Below, one piece after another: positions 1 through 5,888 of a DNA stretch of 5,888 nucleotides. The stretch lies in NCBI GenBank assembly GCA_947259235.1, contig CAMYLL010000188.1, positions 1-5,888 of the forward strand, in the 5' to 3' direction. Numbering within the stretch: the first letter of the stretch is position 1; each line of letters starts with the position of its first letter. The notes beneath the pieces were generated by a model. That model saw nothing but the letters and a program-made list of their open reading frames with translations, did not search any database and was not told where the DNA came from. The stretch is from an uncultured Pseudodesulfovibrio sp. Lineage in GTDB: Bacteria; Desulfobacterota; Desulfovibrionia; Desulfovibrionales; Desulfovibrionaceae. The position numbers and the translations under genes are program-made.

Positions 1-1
1 C

Positions 2-106
2 ATCGGCATCAAGAAGGGCCGCGAGCTGTCGGCCACCAAGCAGGCCTTTCTGGATTTTCTGCTCAGTCGGTCCACACGCAACGGAGTGAGGCAGGGCGAC
101 CTGTGA
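2..106 (+). CDS. C-terminal end of a probable ABC-type solute-binding protein (partial)
   Basis: Only the last 34 codons are present, ending in TGA at 104-106; the 5' part lies outside the window. All three plus frames are open over most of this stretch. This frame was chosen because its codons carry strong G/C third positions and because it reads a plausible protein end. The segment AFLDFLLS, preceded by a short basic stretch (GIKKGREL), resembles the final helix of periplasmic type 2 solute-binding proteins such as ModA-like molybdate binders, where a 'FxDFLLS' helix sits near the C-terminus. That is a family resemblance over very few residues. The gene downstream needs a molybdenum or tungsten cofactor, so an oxyanion-binding protein would make sense, but this is inference. 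Ligand, signal peptide and length cannot be judged. The 39-base gap to the next gene, with no terminator visible, suggests cotranscription. Confidence 0.5.
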   Translation: MGIKKGRELSATKQAFLDFLLSRSTRNGVRQGDL

Positions 107-145
107 CCGGATCGCGTGTTCACCGTTCAGCCTGAGTGAGAAACC

Positions 146-2113
146 ATGAGAAAGACGACGATCACCACCTGTACCCGCGATTGTCCCAATACCTGCGGTC
201 TCGTGGCCACGGTGGAGGACGGGGTGCTGGTCGCGCTGCGCGGAGACCCGGGCCACCCGCTGACCCGGGGGGCCGCCTGTCACAAGGCGCGCAAATACAT
301 CAGGCGCGTCTATAGCCCCGAACGCGTCGTCCATCCCATGATCCGCAGGGACGGCCGGTGGGAGCGCGCATCATGGGACGCGGCCCTCGATCTGGTCGCC
401 GAGCGCATGAAGGCCGTCTGTGCCAAGTCCGGTCCCGAGGCCATCCTGCATTATCAGGGGTACGGCGAGCGCACGGCCCTCAAGCTGCTCAACCGGTATT
501 TCTTCAACCTCCTGGGCGGCGTGACCACCCTGCGCGGCTCCCTGTGCGGCGGCGCGGGGCAGGGGGCGCAGGAGCTGGATTTCGGGCGGCGCGTCTCCCA
601 TGACCCGCTGGACCACCGCAACAGCCGCGCCATGATCCTGTGGGGGCGCAATCCGGTCTCCACCAACATCAGCCTGGTCCCCATCATCAAGGATATAAGG
701 AAGAGCGGCGGCAAGCTCGTGGTGGTCGATCCGGTCAGGAGCCGGTCTGCGGCTCTGGCCGATCATCATATCGCCCCCAGGCCGGGCGGCGACGGCTACC
801 TCGCCATGGCCGCGTCCAGGCTCATCCTTTCGGCCGGGGCCGAGGACCGGGGGTTTATCGAAAATCACAGCGCTGGGTTCGCGCAGTATCGCGAGATTCT
901 GGGCCGCTATTCCGTGGACGAGCTGTGCGAACGCGCCGGGGTGACCCCGGCCGACGCCCAGACCCTGGCCGACATCCTCATGCGCCACAGGCCGACGTCC
1001 ATCCTGCTGGGCTGGGGGCTGCACCGGTACGAATACGCCCACCACATGATCCGGGCCATAGACGCCCTGGGAGCCGTCAGCGGCATCATCGGCGTGCCCG
1101 GCGGCGGCGTGAGCCAGGGGTTCGAGGAGTACGGACCCTATGATCAGGACTGCTGGGGCGACCAGCTCAACCCGCCGCGCAGGACGCTGCTGATGCCCCG
1201 GGTGGGCGAGGAAATACTCAACGCCGGGAACCCGCGCATCCGCATGATCTTTGTCACGGCGGCCAATCCCCTGTGCATGGCCCCCAACTCCGCCAGGGTG
1301 GCCGAGGCCTTCGACAGGGCGGAGTTTGTCGTCTACTCCGGTCACTTCATGGACGACACCTCGGACCATGCCGACGTCTTTTTGCCCGCCACGACCTTTC
1401 TGGAGGAGGACGACGTCGTGGCCAGCTATGGGCACAACTACGTGGGGCCGGTGAACCGGGTCGTGGAGCCCGTGGGCGAGTGCCGCTCCGAGTTCCACAT
1501 GTTCCACGCGCTGGCCGCCCGGTTTCCCTTTGCCGCCCGGTTCCGGCGCACGGCGGCGCAGTGGCTGGAGGATATCTGCTCGCCCATCCGGGCCCAGGGG
1601 TGCGACCTGGAAGCCCTGCGCAAGGGAGCCTTCCGGCTCGACGCGCCCATGGTTCCCCATGCTGACGGAATCTTTGCCACGCCCTCGGGCCGGTTCCAGT
1701 TCATGACCGATTTCGACCCGTCCGTTGAGCCGGGGGTGGACCCGCGCTATCCCTACAGACTGCTCACCGTAGCGCCCCACGGCTACATCTGCTCCGAGCG
1801 GACCATGGCCGAGCACGAGCCGTTGCCCGAGGTCAGGCTCAACGCCGCCGAGGCCCGGCGGCTCGGCCTGCGCGACGGCATGGAGGTGATGGTTTCGAGT
1901 CCGGTGGGCCGGATCAGGGCGCTCCTTCGGCTGGACGCGACCATGCGCCGGGACATCCTGCTTGCCGAGCGCGGGGGCTGGGCCAAGGCGGGGCATGGCC
2001 TGAACCGGTTGACCAGGGATATTTCGAGCAGGGTGGGGCAGGGAACGCCGTTTTACGAGACCTCGGTGTCGGTCTCGGCCTGTTCCGGGGACGGAGAGTC
2101 TAGCGCCCCTTGA
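146..2113 (+). CDS. Molybdopterin-dependent oxidoreductase, DMSO reductase superfamily, with one [4Fe-4S] cluster
   Basis: This is a complete 655-residue catalytic subunit of the BisC/formate dehydrogenase/thiosulfate reductase superfamily, closest in motif style to the single-subunit YoaE/YyaE-like group. The N-terminus binds a [4Fe-4S] cluster through C9-x3-C13-x3-C17-x27-C45. Lys47 lies two residues after the last Cys, where related enzymes have a conserved lysine between cluster and pterin. The motif GSLCGGAG places Cys134 where formate dehydrogenase H has its selenocysteine metal ligand, so Cys-ligated Mo or W is predicted. WGRNP (166-170) and VVVDPVRSRSA (192-202) belong to the cofactor-binding domains, as does the ANPLCMAPNSARVA region (373-386). 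A molybdopterin dinucleotide-binding domain occupies roughly 535-640. There is no twin-arginine or other signal peptide and no membrane segment, so it should be cytoplasmic. The start is ATG 146, giving the normal family N-terminus just before the first Cys; the upstream GTGAG is a weak ribosome-binding site. No electron-transfer partner subunit is in the window. Substrate is unknown. Confidence 0.93.
   Translation: MRKTTITTCTRDCPNTCGLVATVEDGVLVALRGDPGHPLTRGAACHKARKYIRRVYSPERVVHPMIRRDGRWERASWDAALDLVAERMKAVCAKSGPEAILHYQGYGERTALKLLNRYFFNLLGGVTTLRGSLCGGAGQGAQELDFGRRVSHDPLDHRNSRAMILWGRNPVSTNISLVPIIKDIRKSGGKLVVVDPVRSRSAALADHHIAPRPGGDGYLAMAASRLILSAGAEDRGFIENHSAGFAQYREILGRYSVDELCERAGVTPADAQTLADILMRHRPTSILLGWGLHRYEYAHHMIRAIDALGAVSGIIGVPGGGVSQGFEEYGPYDQDCWGDQLNPPRRTLLMPRVGEEILNAGNPRIRMIFVTAANPLCMAPNSARVAEAFDRAEFVVYSGHFMDDTSDHADVFLPATTFLEEDDVVASYGHNYVGPVNRVVEPVGECRSEFHMFHALAARFPFAARFRRTAAQWLEDICSPIRAQGCDLEALRKGAFRLDAPMVPHADGIFATPSGRFQFMTDFDPSVEPGVDPRYPYRLLTVAPHGYICSERTMAEHEPLPEVRLNAAEARRLGLRDGMEVMVSSPVGRIRALLRLDATMRRDILLAERGGWAKAGHGLNRLTRDISSRVGQGTPFYETSVSVSACSGDGESSAP
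2056..2077. other. Perfect inverted repeat (7-base arms, 8-base loop) inside the 3' end of the oxidoreductase gene
   Basis: CGAGACC at 2056-2062 is exactly complementary to GGTCTCG at 2071-2077, with loop TCGGTGTC. It lies 36 bases before the oxidoreductase stop. For the minus-strand gene it lies 23-44 bases past the stop codon, where a transcript-ending or 3'-protecting hairpin would be expected. Neither side is followed by a T-run in the direction of transcription, so it is not a standard intrinsic terminator. The coding sequence here is a near-repeat of Ser-Val codons (tcggtg, tcggtc, tcggcc), which may produce the symmetry by chance. Confidence 0.4.
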
Positions 2114-4190
2114 TGATGACCAGGGTCTCGTCGTCCACCCGGGGGCGGCCGTTGCGGTATTCCTCTATCTCGCGGAAGCAGGCGTCGAGTATCTCCGATG
2201 CCTGCCGTTGCGCGTTGGCGCGGATCAGTTCCTTCAGGCGCAGCCGTCCGTACATCTCGCCGTTGTCGTTCCTGGCCTCGGTGATGCCGTCGGTATAGGC
2301 GGCCACGATCTCGCCGGGCTTGAGCCGGGGGGTAGTGTGCTGCTCGAAGGAAAAACGCTCCACCACGCCCAGAGCGAGCCCGTCCCCCTTGAGCTCCGAG
2401 AAGGCGTCCGTTTCAGGGTCGTAGCGCAGGGCCGGTTCATGCCCTGCCCGGACCCAGGTGACCGTGTGCGTCGCGGAATCCAGGGCGAGATAGAACAGGG
2501 TCAGGAACCGCCCGTTCTCGTTGACGTCCGAGGTGAGCATCCGGTTGAGGTCCGAGACGAACTCGACGGGAGAGCCGCCCATGTCCGCCCGCATGCGCAG
2601 CAGGGCGCGCGCCGTGGTCATGACCAGGGCCGCGGCCACGCCGTGGCCCGCCACATCGCCCACCACCACGGAAAGGCCGCCCGGACCGCGCAGGTAGTCC
2701 AGGTAGTCGCCGCCGGTCTCGTCGCAGTAGATGCTGCGCCCGGCCACGTCGAACCCGTCCACCTCTGGCTGGGTGCGCGGCAGCAGGCTCTGCTGCACCT
2801 CCTGGGCCATGGTCAGCGATTCCTTGAGAATCTGGTTGTGCTGGCTGATGCGCCGGTTGGCATCGGCCAGGTCCCTGCTCATGAGGCGAAGGACGTTGGT
2901 GAAGGATTCCTTCTGCATCTCCAGGCGGCGCTGGCTTTCGCGGACCCGCTTGAGCTTGTGGATGGTCAGGGGCAGGTCGTCCTCGTCGGGGCTTCTGAGG
3001 ATGGCGGGTGGCCGGGTGTAGCGGCTCACGGTGTTGCCCGCCTCGCCCAGGAGCAGGGCGACCATGGTGCAGTTGTGGAGCCGGGGCTGTCTGCCCTTGG
3101 CCAGGGCGCCTATCTCGCCGAAGGTGTAAAAGCCGGAGATGGGGATGCCCGGCGGGAACGCGGCCCTGGCCACAGCCAGCTCCTCGCCTGTCCGGGTTCC
3201 CATGATCCACCGCCTGGAGGCGCAGGAGAACAGGAGTCCCGCCTGGGGGACCCATTCCTTCCTGCACTGGCCGAGCATGGTGCGGAAGCTGGCGTCCAGG
3301 TTGGCGATGATCTGGTCGGGCGTTGATTCCGTGAGCTGGATGCGGCTCCCGGAGGGAATGCTCGTCTGGATGTTTATGCTGCCCTCGGCTTCGTCGAAAT
3401 CCATGGCTGCGCGCAGGTAGAACCTGTCCTCGTCGTCATACACTGCCAGGGGCATCTCCGGCAGGGGCACGGCATACGGCCCGAAGGCGTGGCGGAAGAA
3501 GTCGAGGGCCGTCCTGCCCCCGATGCGCCGCAGGCGGTTGCCGTCAACCTCGGTGACCTCCGATGTGTATCCCACCGGTTCCCAGCTGTTTGAGATGATG
3601 GAGGATATCCAGATGGGGCCACCCATCAGCAGGATGGACACGCTGTCCCTGGCCGCGCCGTTGTTGCCGTAGAGGTGGACGTCGTCCGGGTTGAAATCCG
3701 TCCCGGCGAATCCGCCGAAGATGTCGCACTCGGGGCCGAGCTCCTCGTGCAGGGCGTTGAGCAGGTGGCTGGTGTCGCTCCTGAGCAGGCTGGGAAAGGC
3801 GAGGCACACCCGGGGTTCGCTCCCCAGGCGCGAGCGGGCGTCCGCCACTGCGGCCCGTGCCGCCCGCCTCGGGGCGTGTTCCAGATCGGCGGCCATGCCC
3901 GCCGCCATGTGGATGGCGTCGGCGGCGAACAGGGTCAGACTGATGGAGTACTGGCTGAAGCCCATGGCCGAGGACATCTCCCCGGCCGAGGTGCATCCGG
4001 CCAGCTCCATGCCGGGGAAGGCCGCCAGAACCTGGTCGACAACCAGTGCGTGGTCGAAGTGGTCCGCCGCGAAAAGCAGGCCTGCCACCGGGCTGACCCC
4101 GTCCAGCTGCGTCCTGCACTGGTCTATGACCATGCGGACGGTCTTCCGGGTATCGGTGCCCTCGGCCTGGCCCACAACTGCCATGAACAT
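2100..4190 (-). CDS. FIST-domain sensor fused to SpoIIE/RsbU-type PP2C serine phosphatase
   Basis: The 696-residue soluble protein has a sensory front half and a catalytic back half. Residues about 30-230 fit FIST_N (GCTSAGEM at 65-72; FGGFAGTDF at 158-166). Residues about 235-380 fit FIST_C (LLFSCASRRW at 319-328; the hallmark GFYTFGEIG at 353-361). FIST domains are predicted to bind small ligands, possibly amino acids. A charged, Gln-rich helical linker (about 408-465) probably forms a coiled coil. The PP2C domain (about 465-694) begins with the typical AQEVQQSLLP and has GGDYLD (Asp495), GDVAGHG (Asp512), YTDGITEA (Asp634) and DDET (Asp687), so the metal-binding acidic residues look intact. 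Such phosphatases usually dephosphorylate an anti-anti-sigma (STAS) protein; none is encoded here. The start at 4190 is preferred over an in-frame upstream ATG at 4490. It has GGGGGAG seven bases ahead, and the extra 100 residues are low-complexity Arg/Pro-rich sequence overlapping ffh. A second ATG at 4184 is possible. No membrane segment or signal peptide is seen. Confidence 0.93.
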   Translation of the reverse strand: MFMAVVGQAEGTDTRKTVRMVIDQCRTQLDGVSPVAGLLFAADHFDHALVVDQVLAAFPGMELAGCTSAGEMSSAMGFSQYSISLTLFAADAIHMAAGMAADLEHAPRRAARAAVADARSRLGSEPRVCLAFPSLLRSDTSHLLNALHEELGPECDIFGGFAGTDFNPDDVHLYGNNGAARDSVSILLMGGPIWISSIISNSWEPVGYTSEVTEVDGNRLRRIGGRTALDFFRHAFGPYAVPLPEMPLAVYDDEDRFYLRAAMDFDEAEGSINIQTSIPSGSRIQLTESTPDQIIANLDASFRTMLGQCRKEWVPQAGLLFSCASRRWIMGTRTGEELAVARAAFPPGIPISGFYTFGEIGALAKGRQPRLHNCTMVALLLGEAGNTVSRYTRPPAILRSPDEDDLPLTIHKLKRVRESQRRLEMQKESFTNVLRLMSRDLADANRRISQHNQILKESLTMAQEVQQSLLPRTQPEVDGFDVAGRSIYCDETGGDYLDYLRGPGGLSVVVGDVAGHGVAAALVMTTARALLRMRADMGGSPVEFVSDLNRMLTSDVNENGRFLTLFYLALDSATHTVTWVRAGHEPALRYDPETDAFSELKGDGLALGVVERFSFEQHTTPRLKPGEIVAAYTDGITEARNDNGEMYGRLRLKELIRANAQRQASEILDACFREIEEYRNGRPRVDDETLVIIKGR

Positions 4191-4197
4191 GATTCGT

Positions 4198-4204
4198 CTC
4201 CCCC
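4198..4204 (-). promoter_or_regulatory. Ribosome-binding site of the FIST-PP2C gene
   Basis: Read on the minus strand this is GGGGGAG, seven bases before ATG 4190. It is the strongest purine-rich site near the possible starts. It decides for 4190 over the upstream in-frame ATG at 4490, and over ATG 4184, for which the spacing would be 13. Confidence 0.7.
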
Positions 4205-4247
4205 GGGTGCGTGGTGTTGGTCTCCACCTTGTACCTCTTCCCGGAGC

Positions 4248-4275
4248 CGATATGAAGGGGAAACCCGGGATATCG
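4248..4275. repeat. Inverted repeat CGATAT/ATATCG with 16-base centre
   Basis: CGATAT at 4248-4253 and its exact complement ATATCG at 4270-4275 flank a 16-base centre in the leader of the FIST-PP2C gene, 58-85 bases before its start codon. An AT-rich palindrome in GC-rich DNA could be a regulator site. Six-base arms with a free gap can also arise by chance, so this is only a candidate. Confidence 0.3.
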
Positions 4276-4358
4276 TCAGGCGGGCCGGGAGAGCCTGCCG
4301 GGGAGATTCTGGAGGATGTCGACGAGCGGGTCGCCGTGGAGCAGGTGTCGCCTTGTTC

Positions 4359-4387
4359 TTGACTATATCCCCTTTCTGGCTTAACAA
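4359..4387 (+). promoter_or_regulatory. Candidate sigma-70 type promoter for ffh
   Basis: TTGACT (4359-4364) differs from the consensus -35 element by one base. After a 17-base spacer comes TAACAA (4382-4387), which matches only three of six consensus -10 positions. Transcription would begin near 4394, giving a leader of about 65 bases before the ffh TTG start. The spacing and position are good, but the -10 is weak. Confidence 0.45.
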
Positions 4388-4444
4388 ACCACCTCTTTGC
4401 CCGCGCTGGACGGGGTTTTTGCGCGTGGATAACGAGGGAAACTC

Positions 4445-4450
4445 GGGAGA
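4445..4450 (+). promoter_or_regulatory. Ribosome-binding site of ffh
   Basis: GGGAGA lies eight bases before the TTG at 4459. Because no ATG or GTG is in frame near the conserved Ffh N-terminus, this site supports TTG as the true start. Confidence 0.65.
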
Positions 4451-4458
4451 TAGATCGC

Positions 4459-5888
4459 TTGTTCGAGAGCCTGCAAGAGAGACTTGGCAACGCCTTTCAG
4501 AAATTCAAGGGCCAGAAACGACTTGATGAAGACAACATCAAGGACGGACTGCGTGAAGTGCGCCTTGCGCTCCTTGAGGCGGACGTCAACTTCAAGGTGG
4601 TCAAGGGCTTCGTTGATCAGGTGAAGGTGCGCGCCCTGGGCGAAGAGGTCCAGAAGGGCCTTGATCCCGGGCAGCAGATCATCAAGATCGTCAACGAGGA
4701 GCTCATCGAGCTTCTGGGCGGCGAGCAGACCGGGCTCGACGTCAATGCCAAGCCCCTCAAGCTGATGATGGTCGGCCTCCAGGGATCGGGAAAGACGACC
4801 TCCTCGGGCAAGCTCGCGCTCTTCCTGCGCAAGCAGCACGGCAAGAAGCCGTATCTCGTGCCCGCGGACGTCTATCGCCCGGCCGCCATCGACCAGCTCA
4901 ACACGCTGGCCCGGCAGCTCGACGTGCCCGTCTATCCGTCCACCACGGACATGAACCCGGTGGACATCTGCCGCGACGCCATGGCCAAGGCCGAGGAGCT
5001 GGGCTGCGACCTGATCCTCTTTGATACCGCGGGCCGGCTGCACATTGACGAAACCCTCATGGACGAGCTTGAGAATATCAAGCAGGCGTGCAGCCCGCAG
5101 GAAATTTTGTTCGTGGCCGATGCCATGACCGGCCAGGACGCCGTCACCGTTGCCGATGCCTTCAACGACAAGCTCGGCATCACCGGCGTGGTCCTGACCA
5201 AGATGGACGGCGACGCCCGAGGCGGCGCGGCCCTGTCCATCAAGACCGTGACGGGCAAGCCCGTCAAGTTCGTGGGCGTGGGCGAGAAGCTCTCCGAGCT
5301 CGAGCTCTTCCACCCCGACCGGATCGCCTCGCGCATCCTGGGCATGGGCGACATGATGACGCTCATCGAGAAGGCCCAGACCGAGATCGACGAGGACGAG
5401 GCCAAGGCCATGGCCGAGAAGATGGCCAAGGCGGAGTTCGACTTCGAGGACTTCCTCGGCCACATGCGCAAGATCAAGAAGCTCGGAAGCATGGAAGGGC
5501 TGCTCAAGATGATCCCCGGCATGGGCAACATCATGAAGCAGCTCGGCAAGGACGCCCTGCCCGAGGACGAGATGAAGCGCACCGAGGCGATTATCTCCTC
5601 CATGACCCGGAAGGAACGGCGCCAGCCCTCGCTCATCAATCAGAGCCGCAAGGAGCGCATCGCCAGGGGCTCCGGCGTCAAGGTCGCTGACGTCAATGCC
5701 TTGATGAAGAATTTCAAGCAGATGAGCAAGGTCATGCAGGCCATGATGGGCGGCGGCAAGAAGAAGGGCAAGTTCGGCATGCCCAAGCTGCCCGGCCTGG
5801 GCGGCGGCAAGATGCCGGACATGAGCGCCCTGGGCGGCATGCCCGGAATGGAAGGGCTGGGCGGAATGCCCGGCATGCCCGGCATGGG
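4459..5888 (+). CDS. ffh: Signal recognition particle GTPase Ffh (3' end outside window)
   Basis: Ffh binds 4.5S RNA and hydrophobic signal sequences emerging from ribosomes. With its receptor FtsY it then delivers the ribosomes to the membrane translocon. The 476 codons present start at TTG with the typical MFESLQERL. An N-domain helical bundle (about 1-90) is followed by the G domain. G-domain motifs are GLQGSGKT (106-113), DVYRPAA (137-143), DTAGR (189-193), TKMDGDARGG (247-256) and GVGEK (273-277). The methionine-rich M domain (about 300-430) has the flexible loop segment MIPGMGNIM (351-359) and the RNA-binding SRKERIARGSG (396-406). All are canonical, with no frameshift. After the M domain comes a basic GGGKKKGK patch and a Gly/Met/Pro tail of GGMPGM-like units that is still open at the window edge. 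Bacterial Ffh is usually about 450 residues, so this is a longer-tailed form. The start rests on family alignment and GGGAGA eight bases upstream, since no in-frame ATG precedes it. Confidence 0.97.
   Translation, partial: MFESLQERLGNAFQKFKGQKRLDEDNIKDGLREVRLALLEADVNFKVVKGFVDQVKVRALGEEVQKGLDPGQQIIKIVNEELIELLGGEQTGLDVNAKPLKLMMVGLQGSGKTTSSGKLALFLRKQHGKKPYLVPADVYRPAAIDQLNTLARQLDVPVYPSTTDMNPVDICRDAMAKAEELGCDLILFDTAGRLHIDETLMDELENIKQACSPQEILFVADAMTGQDAVTVADAFNDKLGITGVVLTKMDGDARGGAALSIKTVTGKPVKFVGVGEKLSELELFHPDRIASRILGMGDMMTLIEKAQTEIDEDEAKAMAEKMAKAEFDFEDFLGHMRKIKKLGSMEGLLKMIPGMGNIMKQLGKDALPEDEMKRTEAIISSMTRKERRQPSLINQSRKERIARGSGVKVADVNALMKNFKQMSKVMQAMMGGGKKKGKFGMPKLPGLGGGKMPDMSALGGMPGMEGLGGMPGMPGM
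5834..5888 (+). repeat. Short imperfect tandem repeats encoding the Ffh Gly/Met/Pro tail
   Basis: Units of nine bases (cggcatgcc and variants) recur, with two adjacent copies at about 5871-5888 and related copies at about 5835 and 5862. They encode GGMPGM-type repeats. The array runs into the window edge, so copy number is unknown. Such short repeats may vary in number between strains. Confidence 0.6.

Larger units (their letters stand above)
4191..4458. other. Divergent intergenic region between the FIST-PP2C gene and ffh
   Basis: This 268-base gap separates two genes transcribed away from each other, so it must hold the control signals for at least ffh and probably both. The right part (about 4359-4390) is AT-richer than the rest and carries promoter-like elements on both strands. 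The middle holds a 6-base inverted repeat. No tRNA, small protein gene with a convincing ribosome-binding site, or riboswitch-like structure was recognised. Open frames cross the region, but they are extensions of frames from the flanking genes and lack family-like sequence. Confidence 0.7.

Noticed and set aside
107..145. Possible promoter between the first two genes
   Set aside because: The gap is only 39 bases and shows no recognisable -35/-10 pair. Read-through from upstream is simpler.
371..1996. Long minus-strand open frame (541 codons) opposite the oxidoreductase gene
   Set aside because: It is antisense to a clearly coding gene in GC-rich DNA, where such open frames are common. Its translation is rich in Gly/His/Arg/Pro, shows no family motif, and has no convincing ribosome-binding site.
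2208..3326. Plus-strand open frame (372 codons) opposite the FIST-PP2C gene
   Set aside because: It is antisense to strongly supported FIST and PP2C motifs and is low-complexity Gly/His/Val-rich sequence.
4402..4425. CGCGC/GCGCG inverted repeat with the T-run in its loop, considered as a terminator or leader structure for ffh
   Set aside because: The stem is only five bases with a 14-base loop, and the T-run lies inside the loop rather than after the stem. It is likely a chance match in GC-rich DNA.
4191..4490. 100-residue N-terminal extension of the FIST-PP2C protein from ATG 4490
   Set aside because: The extension is Arg/Pro/Ser-rich with no domain and overlaps the start of ffh on the other strand. 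ATG 4190 has a good ribosome-binding site and gives the expected FIST N-terminus.
4381..5463. Minus-strand open frame (360 codons) opposite ffh
   Set aside because: It is the antisense shadow of a canonical ffh sequence. The Leu/Gly/His/Asp-rich translation resembles no known domain.

Overview
The window is a GC-rich stretch (strong G/C preference at third codon positions) of a bacterial chromosome. It suggests a Desulfovibrio-like deltaproteobacterium (Desulfovibrio or Pseudodesulfovibrio). That assignment is an inference from three things: a molybdopterin oxidoreductase beside a solute-binding protein tail, a FIST-PP2C signalling protein, and an Ffh with a Gly/Met-rich tail. No rRNA or other firm taxonomic marker is present.

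Layout: (1) bases 2-106 hold the last 34 codons of a plus-strand gene, probably a periplasmic ABC-type solute-binding protein. (2) After a 39-base gap, bases 146-2113 encode a complete 655-residue cytoplasmic molybdopterin/[4Fe-4S] oxidoreductase on the same strand. (3) Facing it, and overlapping its 3' end by 14 bases, is a minus-strand gene at 2100-4190. It encodes a 696-residue sensor-phosphatase: FIST_N, FIST_C, a helical linker and a SpoIIE/RsbU-type PP2C domain. (4) A 268-base divergent intergenic region (4191-4458) carries a candidate ffh promoter and ribosome-binding sites for both flanking genes. (5) From 4459 to the window edge runs ffh, the signal recognition particle GTPase, starting at a TTG codon and still open at the right end.

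Functionally the window joins unrelated units. The first two genes may form a small operon in which an uptake protein and a molybdenum/tungsten enzyme are linked. The FIST-PP2C protein is a self-contained signal receiver and phosphatase, probably of a partner-switching cascade whose partners are not here. ffh is housekeeping (co-translational membrane targeting). No mobile element, CRISPR array, tRNA or rRNA was seen. The points most worth checking are the FIST-PP2C fusion, the orphan oxidoreductase, the overlapping convergent 3' ends with a perfect stem-loop, and the divergent control region. I see no convincing evidence of an entirely new system.
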